NCBI GenBank assembly: GCA_021018815.1
Contig: JAITYX010000003.1
Location: forward strand, 14,651,501 to 14,715,500
Direction of reading: 5' to 3'
DNA from: Talinum fruticosum
Taxonomy: Eukaryota; Streptophyta; Magnoliopsida; Caryophyllales; Talinaceae
Length of the DNA: 64,000 nucleotides
The first letter of the stretch is position 1; each line of letters starts with the position of its first letter. The position numbers were made by a program, and so were the translations under genes. Below, in pieces: positions 9,516-21,259 of this stretch. The notes below the pieces were generated by a model. The model made no database searches. It was not told the origin of the DNA and worked only from the letters and a program-made list of their open reading frames with translations.

Positions 9516-12500
9516 TTCTCATGACAAACTATATTATACTCTATAAATTGTACAATGTAAATATTACTAATTTTAAAGAATATATATAAAAAGAATATAA
9601 ATTTTTTTCTAGATATGTATGACACTATCATACTTGGTACCCTGGGAGTGCAATTTAGGAATTGTTCTTCAACTCTCTTACTTCAATTCTGAATGGTGTT
9701 GATCGATTAATCTCATAGAATTGTTGATCAGCAAAGAATAATCAAGGAGTTAAAATTCAAACTCTTGATTTTTGTCAGTTTTTTTAATCGCTGGGTTTTT
9801 AAAAGTGACAGTTTTATACGTCAAGTGATTCAATTGGCGTGTGCCCGACATTTTTGAAACTTTACTGGTTTTATTGTTCTTTTTTGGTAGGCTGCCCATA
9901 CCAGATCAATTAAGTCATACTAATGCAAGGATTTGTCGTAAGAAAATTCGAAAGTGAAAGAAGATGAAGAAATTTCAAGATTACCTGGTTTTATTGGTCT
10001 TCTTTGGTTGGCTGCCATTTGTATATGGGAAATAATAAATGGAATTTATTTCTAGGAAAGAAATTCGGTTTATGTATTCTTATCCTTTTGTTTGGTATGT
10101 GACGGTTAAACTTTTGAAATAAATGATAAATTTATAGATGTACCCTTAGTATAAACATATGACTTCATTATTTAATGGGAATGTAGTCTTTTTACTCCTA
10201 TTTCCATTCCGAGATCCTATCCACCCCTCCTGGTAATCATTATGTGGAAATGGATGCATGGTATCTCAAATCTAAACTTGTTAGTTACTTCCATTTTCGT
10301 ATATTAAACATGGGAGTTTTTATAACTTAAAGACAAACTTTTAAAATTTATGATAAGCACTTATTATTAGCATTTAACACAATCCACTAATATTATTTAA
10401 TAAAATTAAGTGTAACTAAACACAAATTAGGACATCTAAAAAGCTTTTAATTTATTAAATTGTAATTAAAAATAAATAATATAGTTCTTTATCAATAATT
10501 GAACCTCCTAAATTATGAAATTCATTGAATTTTGAAAGCAATATAACAGTGTGCAACAAAAGAAATTACTTCACCGTTATGGAATAATTATTTTAATAAA
10601 CATGACTGAGATTTGTATTTAACATTTAAAAGCATGTTTTTTTAAAAAAAATAATAATATTAATCAAGAAATAATTAAGCTCATGAAAAAAATAACTACC
10701 AACAATTACCCTCTGCCCAATATTAAATTTGCTTGTCTCCCTTCGTCTAGAAACATGTATGACAATTGTGTACGCTACATTAGAGCTAACAAACGGATCG
10801 CTGGATTCGGACACGAGTCGGATTAACTTTTGATCGGTTCAAAGTCATTGCGCCCGTTCTAATATGGATGGTTAGGGTTCAGATTGACTTATACTTAAGT
10901 GAATCAAAGTTTGAACCAATAAGCTTATCATGTACAAAAAATAACTTTGTCAAAAATTTTGATTTGGCTTTGGCTCGAGCCATGTCAATTCGAGTGTCCG
11001 GTTCACTCGCAGGTGAGGATGTTTCAGAGTGTCGGGCCAGATATTGAAGCGTTCCGATTCAGGTTTTGTATCTAAGATCAATTTTTCTATGTTTATACCA
11101 TATCCACCTACCTCCTAAAATTAAACTTCTTGTTTAATTGCGTATTTTAACATTATGTTAAGATTGTATTATATATTTAATCGTAAAGTTACAATGTCGA
11201 CTTGTTAAATTCTAAAAGTGACATAACCCGATCATTTTGAAAAATGAGGTAATGATGAAATCAATTATGTCTAACAATATTTATTCACAAATTAACATAT
11301 GATAAATACCAATAAAAAATATTAATTAATTATTTTTTAATAATCATACCATATTTACTTATAACTGGTTGCAATATATTTATATCTTATCATAAGTACT
11401 ATAAAATGTGCACTTATAATAGTTCATTTTAGTTTGTATACATTTAAATTAAATAAGTAAATATATTTTTGTCTAAATTACAATTAGACCTTAATTATGG
11501 AAACCAATTCATTACAATTCAGCATAATTCAACATGTTTGAGTATGATTCAATATGTTTGAACATGACATGTTTCGATATAATAAGCACCAATAAGTACT
11601 TATCATACGTCCAAAAACATGGTTTTACTCTCTAATCTTATTCTCATTTGTCTACACGTACCCACCAACTATTAATCTAGATAAAAGTCACTTATAAGTA
11701 AAGTGTTAACCTCCGTAAAACGATTTTAAATGTGTAATGCATATATTTCTAATCATATCGTTCCGGATCATTTTGTATCACCCCAAACCATTTCTTAACG
11801 GATTTGTGTCACACCAATTCTTTGATTTTTCACTAAAGTCCTCGCTTGACTTAAATATCAAAACTAGAAAGCAGATGACAAAAGGTCATCCGCACAAGTT
11901 CACCAAAATATCAAAAGTTCAAAAAGAAGTCCAACACAAAGACTAGAAGCCAGCCACTTCAAAAAGTGAAATATGTAGTATTAGATATATGGTTTTCAAG
12001 TGCCTTCTCCAGGATATGTATTTAGACATCTGGCTTGTGGAGTATTAGTTAGTGAATTGTCGAGTTCTATGGTTTTCTCAAAGTGTTCGAAATTTGTTTA
12101 CGGAGTTTAATATTCTGGTTGTAAAAGAGACAGGATTGAATGGATTTATAAATAAATGGGCTTATGGCTTCTTAAGGTCCAATGCACCCAATTATGAGAG
12201 TTTAGTTATTAATTTTTAATTTGGACCATAGCCTTTATCTTTAAGTGAACATTTTTGTAGAGGACGAAGTATTAATTTGGTTGGCCCACTTAGGCTTGAT
12301 ACACTCGGGAAGGTGGTTACTCTACACTCATAACATTCTTTTTCTCGGATTCCGATCGAGAGTCACCGATTATTCATGTCCCGTTGTGCATCCCATGGAG
12401 GACTAAATTTTAAAATTATGAGCCACCATGTGTCCGACCTAAAATTTTTTCTGTTTTTGACCATAGCATCGTGGCGGTCTAGGATGTACCTTGCTCTTCA

Positions 12501-12734
12501 TTTGCATGCTTCAAATTTGTGTGCAAAATAACCCTAGCATCGGTGCAAAAATAAAAAATAATTTTCGCATTTCAGCCACAGTCCAAAATTTCCTTTTTGT
12601 TTTTTAGGTCGGTCCATTAATTGCATTTATGAGTCGGTTTATCTCTGTTTAGTGTCGACTTGTTCTAGTCACCGACCGCAAGGCATAGCCAGCACCGGCT
12701 TCCTCCGATCGGCTGAGGAGGATCGTACCTATAG
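9516..12734. other. A+T-rich stretch, no gene recognised
   Basis: No conserved protein, RNA gene or clear repeat end is visible. There are short open frames only, such as a 69-codon frame at 11737-11946, without recognisable motifs. From about 12230 to 12730 the base composition changes to a mixed, LTR-like sequence leading into the inverted-repeat segment at 12735. It could be the remnant of the same element. Confidence 0.5.
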
Positions 12735-13112
12735 ACACCTAAAAGTGTCGTCTCTTATCTCTTTATTTCCGTATTTTATTCTATTGGCCTGATGATGAAA
12801 TCCCGAGTCCTGTTTGAGGATTTGGATCTCGACTCGTGATTCGATTGGTGCGACATAAGCTTGTAGACCACAAAGAACCCCGAGCACAAAATAAACATCC
12901 TTTTGCCTTAGGTTGATCCTCAAATTCCCCTTTCTTCGAGCGATTCAATACCGGGTCAAGCCTTCGGAGACAACAAAGTCTAGTGTTGTGTACCGAGAAA
13001 TTCCAAGTTTAGAATGCTACATTTTACTTTGTCCAATCGGACAAGGAGTCGAAGACCTGAACATGGCGTTCAAGCATAGCATTTCATGCTCGGGAGCATC
13101 AAAGTATTGCGT
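12735..13112 (-). repeat. Inverted repeat segment, left copy
   Basis: This segment is the reverse complement of a diverged copy at 38431-38782. Shared blocks include TATTTCCGTATTTTATTCTATTGGCC with its partner near 38755-38780, and TTGTCCAATCGGACAAGGAGTCGAAGAC with its partner near 38480-38510. On the minus strand the segment has a 64-codon open frame; its partner has a longer frame (38417-38758). Neither shows a known domain. The segment may be an LTR or leader of a gypsy-like element. Confidence 0.7.
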
Positions 13113-13134
13113 TTAAGCTCCACAAAAAGTGTCA

Positions 13135-16100
13135 TCTCCTTGTAAGTTGTCTTTAGCTAAGAACTCTGGATGCTTTGAGCATGGCAGTAAGGATCACATA
13201 GTCAAGGACTGTCCAAAGAGAAAAAAGGACAAAAAGAAGAAAAAGGCTCGATGGCAACTTGGAGTGATGATGATTCATCCGAAGTAGATGATTATGACAG
13301 TTTAAAGTGCCTTGTGGCACTCACGGACTCGAAGCTAGATCCGAGTCGGACGGTGACAACTCAAATAATGAGGAAACAAGTCCTTAGGTGGTAATTGAAT
13401 ACTTCCTTATGTTTTCCAAAGTTGATCTTACTAGATATATCTTTACTTTGGAAGAAAAGTCCAATTCGACTCTTTTGATTTTGGAAACCTTACTGCTGAG
13501 AGTAATGTTTTGAAAAATGAGTTAGAAAACTTGAGAAAAATCTGAATGTACTTGAGACCGAGTGCTCAAGATAATGAGACCGAGTCTAAGTCACTCGGAA
13601 TAGACTATGCGCAACTAAAAGAAAGCTCAAGGACTATGAAGAGTTGGTTTTAAAACTCACTCAAGGTCAAAAAAACCTTTACCTTTTACTTGGCTCTTAT
13701 TGTGTCTCATTCGGAAAAGGTCTTGGTTATAATGCTTGAAGAGGAATCTAATTCCTATTCAAGTCATTTCAAAACCGATTCCGAGCTGCAAAGTTCGGGA
13801 AGGTGGAGCATGGTCCCATTCAATCGAATGACAAGAGGATCGAGCACATACCGGTTTACGGGAAAAACCTTCTCCACTGTTTACAAAAGAAAAGATTTTT
13901 AAAGAAAAAGACATAGACTCGGTTTTCTAGAAGTAAGAGTTATAATTATGCCAACCCAAAATTGTTCAAATCTAGAATCCCAAAGTGCTATTCCTCAAAA
14001 AATACCACCGTAAAGCGGTTATTGGGTTTGTAAGAGGAAATGAGAAGGGTTAGTTTATTTTTGTTTTGCAGGTGACTCATAAACGGAAGGGTCATTGGTA
14101 CTTAGATAGTGGTTGCTCACGCCATATGTCCGGAGCCTCAAAACTCTTCTTAGAGTTATAAGATCCGAAGGGAGGAAAAGTCACATTTGGAGACAACAAC
14201 AAATGCAAGATAGTTGGGATTGGCAAGATTGGTCAAGGAACCAACTCGGTCGACCCAATGTACTGTTCAAAGGGCTTAAGTATAATTTCCTTGGCATTTC
14301 TCGGCTATGTGACAAAGGCTTGAGATAAGATTCACCGACACCAACTGCTACATTTCAGATGTAGTCACCAATGAGACAAGGATCTCGAGTGCGAGGTCGG
14401 GTAACACTTATACTATTCCTCTTTCGGAACATCTTGCTTCAAAGCATCTTTGAACGAGGATTCATGGACATGGCATCGTAAACTAAGTCATATTAGCTTG
14501 CATACCATCAACAAACTTGCATCTCATGGATTAGTTAGGGGTCTACCTAACTGTGCATTTAAGAAACATAAAATCTGTGATGCATGCACAAAAAGAAAGT
14601 TAGTCGGATCATCTTTGAAATCACTCAAAGCGTATGCGCATCCGAAGTGCTTAAATTATTTCATATGGATTTGTGTGGTGAAATTCTTGTGAAAAGCTTA
14701 GTAGATAAATCATATGTGCTTGTTATTGTTGATGATTATTCATGATTTACCTGAGTGTGTTTTTCGAGGAACAAGAATGGAGCCTTCAAAGAGTTCACTA
14801 TGATCTGCAGGAAAATCCAAGTGGAGTTTCACATTCACATTAGAAGGATTCAACCCGACCATGGAAGGGAGTTCGATTACTCAGAATTTGCGGACTTACG
14901 TGACAAGAATTGCATGTCCCACAACTTCTTTGGACCAAGAACTCCTCAATAGAGCGGAGTAGTAGAGAGAAATAACATAACTCTTGAAGAAATAGGAAGG
15001 GCCATGATGATTGAAAATGATCTACCTTACTATTTCTAGGCTTAAGCAGATCAACATAGCAAATTATACACTCAACAAATGCCTCATCCACCTATTCTGA
15101 AGAAGATACCCTAGGAGCTATAGAAGGGAAAGAAACCCAACATTTCGTACTTCAGACCATTATGATATAAATACTTTGTGCATAACAATGGTAAGGAACA
15201 TTTGATTAAGTTTGATGCTAGATTAGATAAAGGTATATTTCGGGTTACACATCGACTAAGTTTTTAGCAAAAGGAGTAACAAAGTGGAAGAAAGCATCCA
15301 CGTTGTCTTTGATGAGATTGACCTTGGCGGGATAAGTGAATACACCTTATCGGATCTCAAGCTTAACAAAGATGAAGATGACATTGCTAAAGCTGTGCTC
15401 GGAAAGAGTCAAGCCGAGACAGCTCGGGATGCGGCAATGCGAGAATGAGCAAACTTAGAATGTTGTGACTCGGAATGAACAAAATCAAGAGCCAGCTCAG
15501 AATGCTGGAAGAACAAGCCAATGTAGAGACTCGGTAAGAGCAACCAACCGAAGATCAACCTATTCAGCCAACAAACTTAGTAAATCGGAGGACAAGTAAA
15601 GCTTTCAAATATGCATCTAGTCACCCACCTGAGAACATACTTTATGTGCTCAATAGTGGGAGTAAGAACTCAATCTTCTTTGCAAAATCTGTGTGCATTT
15701 TCTACATTCATATCATTAACGGAACCTAAAAATGCACTAGAGGCCTTAACTAAACTTGAATGGGTAGAGGCCATGCAAGAAGAGCTAAATCAATTTGAAA
15801 GAAACCAAGTTTGGACACTAACCACACGATATTCGACCACCCAATAATAGGAACCAAATGGGTTTTCAAGAACAAGTTGGATGAGGAAGGGTTGGTAGCG
15901 AGAAATAAGGCTAGACTAGTTGGTCGGGGTATAACCAAGAAGAGGGAATTGGTTGTTGGGAAACCTTTGCAGTTGTTGCTAAGATTGAGGCAATCAAAAT
16001 TCTCTTAGCATTTGCATCTAGCATGAACATCAAGCTTTATTAAATGGATGTCAAATGTGCATTTACGAATGGTTATATTAAAGAAGAAGTTTATGTTGAG

Positions 16101-17139
16101 CAACCCCTCGGATTTGAAAACTCAGAATTTCCAAATCATGTTTTCAAATTGCAAAAGGCTTTATATGGTCTTAAACAAGCTCCCGGAGCTTGGTATGAAA
16201 GACTAAGCACTTTTGAAAAGGATTTCAAAAGATGTCGGATCGACAAAACTCGTTTCATAAAAACCAAGGGGAATGATTTTCTTATCATTCACAAAACTCA
16301 ATTTCTTTCTTGGTCTGCAAATCAAACAAGACAAGGATGGGATTTATGTCCATCAATCTAAGTACACCAAGGAGTTATTGAAGAAATACAAGCTATAATA
16401 TGTGAAGCATGTAGTAACACATATGAGTAGCAGATCAAAGCTGGACTTAGATGAGAAAGGTAAAGTCGTAGATCGGAAACTCTACGAAATATGATTGGAT
16501 CTATGCTTTATCTCACATCTACAAGGCCGGATACCATGTTTAGTGTTTGCCTTTGTGCAATATTTGAAGCTAATCCTAAGGAATCACATCTCACTACGGC
16601 GAAGAGCATCTTTAGATATCTTATAGGGATTTAGAATCTTGGTCTATGGTTTTCGAAGAACTCGGAACCGACTCTCACCTGGATACTCGGATGCTGACCA
16701 TGCTTGGATACAAGGTTGATAAAAGAGCACATTAGTAGCATGTAAATTTCTGGGTTAGTCCCTCATTTCTTGGCACTCAAAGAAGCGGAACTCGGTTGCT
16801 CTATAAACTGCTGAGGCTGAGTACATTGCGGCTAGAGCTTGGTGTGCTCAGATTCTCGGGATCAAGTAATATTCGAAGGATCTTGGATTGTCATTCACAT
16901 CGATTCCAATTAAGTGTGACAATCAAAGTGCAATCACCATCGCTAAGAATCCAGTTCCGCACTCAAAGACAAAGCATATTGAGGTCGAGATATCATTTTT
17001 TAAGAGACCATTCTGAGAAAGGTGTTATTGAAATTTAGTTTATTCCTACAAAATTTCGGTTAGCGATATTGTCACTAAGCCTCCGAGTGAAGACTAGTTT
17101 TTCTTTATTAAGAATGAACTTGGCGTGATTAATACATGA
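13135..17139 (+). pseudogene. Copia gag-pol remnant of the outer element
   Basis: Blocks in order: zinc knuckle 'CFEHGSKDHIVKDC' near 13165, where the second Cys of CX2CX4HX4C is His, followed by a Lys-rich run. Protease has 'WYLDSGCSRHMSG' near 14097, with the catalytic D-S-G. A GAG-pre-integrase zinc finger lies at 14470-14620 ('WHRKLSHI ... ICDACTKRK'). The integrase core has Asp near 14668, Asp in 'PDHGREFD' near 14860 and Glu in 'GVVERNN' near 14965, so the D-D-E triad is retained. RT is at 15740-16500 ('WVEAMQEELNQFERNQVW', 'GTKWVFKNK', 'MDVKCAFTNGYIKEEVYVEQP'). RNase H runs from 16590 to the stop at 17137-17139. Many stops and frameshifts make it inactive. It parallels the minus-strand gag-pol at 25245-31853 throughout. 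Confidence 0.85.
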
Positions 17140-17498
17140 TTATGTGATTTATTGCATGACTTATTCTTTCATGATTGAGTGTTATATGCCTTGAGTAGAT
17201 AACAAATGGATTAATTGACTTAAAATGAGACTGAGCTATCGGTTATAAATTTTCCGAGTGATCTAAGTTACTCGGACACCTTACTCGAATCGGACTCGGA
17301 TTATGAGCATAATGGACATAAAAATTCTGAGGTCATCTCTAGATAAATGGAGAATCTCATAAATGTTTTCAAAAACTCTTTCTTCTCTCTCTCTCTCTCT
17401 CTCTCTCTATCACACGAATAGTACATAGAAACTAGCCGTTACTACACTTGAGATACTCAACGGTTTGATAACCGTTGCTTGGTAACTTGAGTTAGAAA

Positions 17499-17529
17499 GG
17501 CGGTTAGAAGCCTTTTCTTGCTATAAATA
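17499..17529 (+). promoter_or_regulatory. Internal promoter of the extra ORF (outer element)
   Basis: TATAAATA lies at 17522-17529, 180 bp upstream of the extra ORF start (17702). A pyrimidine-rich leader (CTTTCTCATTCTCAATCTTC-like) separates them. GGCGGTTA at 17499-17506 sits exactly 15 nt upstream of the TATA box. That spacing equals the one between AACGGYYA and TATA in four of the five copia LTRs in this window. Further AACGG/CCGTT cores lie at 17427-17476. The inner element has a TATA box in the equivalent place. Confidence 0.6.
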
Positions 17530-17963
17530 GAACTTCTTTACTTTCTTTTCCCCACTTGACCTACTTATTGCTTGCTCTCTCGCTCTCCTTGCTCTCAAAA
17601 TTCTTTCACTAACTCGTGCTCACTCTCTCTTTCTCATTCTCAATCTTCTCCGATCTCTAGTCTTTTCCTCGTTTCTCTCAATTAATCTCTAATTTCTAAC
17701 CATGCCTAAGAGAGGAGCTGTTCAGGAAGGAGGTTTGGTGTAACACCCCTAGACCCACCCTAGGAGTATTACATGCCGGGGTTCCCGAGAGGAACCCCTA
17801 AGGCTGTATAAGATCTCAACTTGGGGTTAATAACCCTTTATTGGATTGGCGGAAGCGTAATTCTAGGTTTTCAAAGGGTTTTCGGAAATTTCGGCGAGTT
17901 TCCTCCGTAAGCTGGCTAAACCCATAGGCTTAAAGCCTTAACCCTGCACGAAACACAATCTAA

Positions 17964-18071
17964 AACTCAACGAGCCACACGCTAGGAGAAACACAACACA
18001 ACTCAACGAGCCACACGCTCGGAGTAACACAACACAACTCAACGAGCCACACGCTCGGAGTATTCACATAG
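17964..18071 (+). repeat. Three tandem 36-bp units inside the solo LTR
   Basis: AACTCAACGAGCCACACGCT is followed by (A/C)GGAGTAACACAACAC, three times from 17964, 18000 and 18036. A related AACGAGCCACACGC pair occurs at 42670-42715 in the other TGTAACACCCC block, linking the two LTR families. Confidence 0.85.
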
Positions 18072-18779
18072 GGCTTTTACATTCATAATCAAACTTAAGT
18101 TCAAGTACAACTGGTCTTTACAAACATGAAAAACATAAAGTACGGAGAAGTCCGGAGAAGTCCTATCCGATGGTTCGCTTCTTCTAATAGCCAAAAGCAA
18201 TTCCAGGGAGTCCTAACTTCGCACTGAAATGTTGGTGATGTCATGAGCTCACTAGCCCAGTGAATAACCCAAACTCAACCCCGGGTTTCACTTTGCACAT
18301 TAATTCATTAACAAACACACGTAAATTCACAATTCATTCATGACATCCGATTCAAATCAAATACGCTTAAGACATGCGAGATTCTAAACTTACCAACTTG
18401 CCGAGAATCATAATAACATCACTTATTCATGAATTCAATTAAACATGCATCATTCGTCTTTCTACGCAAGTAAATCATATAATCACTCATCGAGCAAATT
18501 ATTTGTCACGTAAATCATTCATCAAGTAAGTTATTCATCGAGTAAATCATTCATCATGCAAGGCATTCATCACCTAAATTATATCTTGCTTCTTATCAAA
18601 TTCATTTCTTATGAAGACAGGATTTGATCTCCTTCTTATTCTTCCTCTTGAGTTCAATCGTGCATTTCATAAATCATTAATTCTTTCTTGTTCGATATGC
18701 ACGATCATTCGCTTCTTTATAACATAATTCTTTTAAGTCTTCTTAGTTCGAATGGAAAGAAGATTTATGTTACGCTCTA

Positions 18780-18965
18780 AAGACCCAGTTCTTGGAGCCA
18801 AAATAATTCGTGGGCTCGGTTCACGGAGGCTAATTCGTGGCCTCGAGGCAAAATAATTCGTGGCCTCGAGGCGGCCTCCCTTCCACTGAAGGACGCATAC
18901 TCGTCAATAATTCGTAGAAGCAAAATAATTCGTGGCTTCGGGTTGACGAGACACTTCTATGGCCA
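18780..18965 (+). repeat. Irregular AATAATTCGTGG(C)CTCG repeats inside the solo LTR
   Basis: Five or six copies of (AA)AATAATTCGTGG or TAATTCGTGG with CTCGAGGC spacers occur without a fixed period. No function is evident. Confidence 0.6.
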
Positions 18966-21259
18966 TAGCTTCGGAGGGTTCTTTAATTCATGGGGTCTTA
19001 GATCAATAACACAATCCTTTCTCCCTTCTTTAGTTCTTTATGTTTCTTATTTTCTTATTACTTATTCAAGAGATGCACTCGAATTCATATGATTCATGCT
19101 TAACACGTTCATGCGTAACTTCTTCAAAAACAAGCAATTCACATGAGCAAGTTTCAACTCAAGCATAATCAATTCATTTCACTCGCGCATGCTTATGTCA
19201 TTCATCATCGATGTAATTCAAGATAAACACTTAATCACATGAACATGCCAACTAGGATTCCTAATCAATGAACTCATCGTTTTCATGCTCGCGTAACATC
19301 GCGTATAAGTGGTTAATGGTTCTATAAGTTTTCTTAATCAATGAATATCTTTTAATCTAGCCACATAACTTCTTAAATTCAGTTCTTAATTCCGATACTC
19401 ACTTATATGCGATTTAGCCCAAAACAGAACATTTTCACTTAATATAGCATATCTCCCAATCTACTCATCCAATGCATACGAAATTTTACAGGAAATTCTC
19501 ATAAATCATCAGGAAGCTGCAGTAAAAGTTTCAGGAGTTTCGGGCTACACATGAATTCAAAGAAATTCGGACGAGCATGCTTATTTCTTGAAAAATCGCA
19601 TACGAATCATGAAGTTAACTTCCGATTTCTCTCCCTAATTCTGTCCAAGCTAATCCCGTTCAATTCTCACTAATCATGCTCAATCGTATTTAAACATCAC
19701 AATTTCAAAACTAGATAAACATCACAAATTCACAACATGCTCTTGATTCGCGAGTGGCTAATTTAGTGAATTTAGGCCTCTAGCTTCTTCAATTAGCTTA
19801 GGGTTTCCAATTTCATGCTTCGAATTCATGTTCAATCCTCCTAATTCATTTTATTTTGGAGGATGAATTCAGATTACTCACCTTAAATTCTTAGAGGTTC
19901 TAAGAATTCGGTTTTGGGAGGTTTCAGAATTGGGTTCGGTTCTGTTTCCTCCTTCCCTTTCTTCCTCTCGGTTTCCCTTTCCTCCTTCTTTCCGACCCCC
20001 TGCTCCTTCGTTACTGCTTTGATTCCTCTCGGTTCTCGCTCTCTGGTCTCGGTTACGACTGGGTTCTACCCGGTTCAGCTGCCCATCCTCCTCTCGCTCG
20101 CCAGCTGCCGATTTCCGGCGTCCCTTTCGCTTTCCCCGCTCGGCGTCCTCTCGTTCCCCTTTCTTCTTCCGCTCTGCTCGGCCTCTCAAGCCCGAGCTCT
20201 CCCTTGCCCACCAGCGGCGGCGACCTCGCCGTTCGGGCGCTCACCGGCCACCGGCCCCTCGCTCTCTCTCCGCTCTCGCTTTGTTCCGCTTCTACTTCGT
20301 CTCTGCTCTGCTTCTCCTTTCTTTCGTTTCCCTTTTCTTTTCTCCTTCGTCTGGCGCCTGTCCTCGGGCTCGCCGTGCCCGCCGGCTGCCGGTTTCGGCG
20401 TTGCCCTCACTCCCGCTCGCTCTCCTTCTCTCTCTGTGCGTCCTCCCTCTCTCGCCCTCCTCTCGTCCCTGCTTCTTCCATTTCCTCGTTCTTTTCTTTT
20501 GTCTCCGCCTCACTCTCTCTCTCTCCTCTTCTCCTAATCACACCTCAATGCTATGCTTGCCTAAGCTTAATTGGACCCCCTTACCCTTTGCTCTCATAAA
20601 TTGCCAACTCATCCCACAATTGCCAGCCACCTCCATTCTCATTCCTCATTTTCTTTTTCTTCTTTTTCTCTTTTTTTTTATTCTAATTGGGCCCAACTAG
20701 CTTCTCAAGGCCCAATTTAGCTAGCCCAAACTCGGGTTTCAATTCTCGGGTTTCTAATTCCGACTCGGGAAAATTCTAATAATTCACTACCGAGCAAGCA
20801 CCTGAAATTTCGGGGTCTCACATTTGGCCACCAAGAAGGCCAAAACCAAATCCACTCATTCCGAGGCCGCACCAAGCAAAGGCAAAAGCTTGCCTCAAAA
20901 GAACCAAAACACTTTGTCACTTGAACACTTTATTCTAGACGACAAGTTCTTCCATAAAACCTCCTTTTCCTAGTTGAAACACACCGCCAAAACCAGTGTA
21001 TACAACTATCCTTGTTTCTATGAGTACATCTTCCCGGACGTTCTATCTCGGTAATACACTCATATGATAGCCGGTGAGAGCATCAATAATTCTCTTGTTC
21101 AAGGTAAGACTGTTTGAATCAATCTTGCCTTACTTCACAAACTTTTCAATGTGAAGACTCTCTTTCTCAACTCCAATCCTATTCCGTTCAATGAAATCGT
21201 TGATGATTTCTTTGACAAATACGCTAAAGAGCCTCCTTAGTCCGGAACGAACTTTTCGT

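Larger units (their letters stand above)
17739..20822 (+). mobile_element. Solo LTR of a Ty3/gypsy element (TGTAACACCCC type)
   Basis: The block starts TGTAACACCCCTAGAC and ends CGGGGTCTCACA. It is flanked on both sides by the perfect 5-bp duplication TTTGG (17734-17738 and 20823-20827). It is 3084 bp long and contains no gag or pol. The ends and size fit LTRs of plant chromovirus (Tekay/Del-type) gypsy elements, so this is a solo LTR left by LTR-LTR recombination. The GC-rich segment 19910-20520 contains a 207-codon frame and overlapping ones in several frames. These are low-complexity Ser/Pro/Leu or Arg/Glu/Gly translations, not genes. Confidence 0.9.
17702..21259 (+). pseudogene. Extra 3' ORF of outer copia element, N-terminal part (split by solo LTR)
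   Basis: The ATG at 17702 opens 'MPKRGAVQEGG', then a 3.08-kb solo LTR (17739-20822) interrupts. Coding resumes after the second TSD copy at 20828, with 'LSLEHFILDDKFFHKTSFS' near 20922 and 'NSNPIPFNEIVDDFFDKYAKE' near 21175. At 21259 the frame is cut again by the inner copia element. The minus-strand homologue (24597-23203) shows the same blocks ('LTLDDKFFPTTKF', 'NSNPIPFNEVVDDFFEKYAKE') without either interruption. It resembles the 'putative plant transposon protein' found after pol in SIRE/Maximus elements, sometimes called env-like. I see no membrane segment to support an envelope role. In-frame stops are also present. Function unknown. Confidence 0.75.

Noticed and set aside
19914..20537. 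207-codon plus-strand open frame and overlapping frames on both strands
   Set aside because: They lie inside the GC-rich part of a solo LTR. All six frames are open there, and the products are low-complexity Ser/Pro/Leu or Arg/Glu/Gly runs with no domain.
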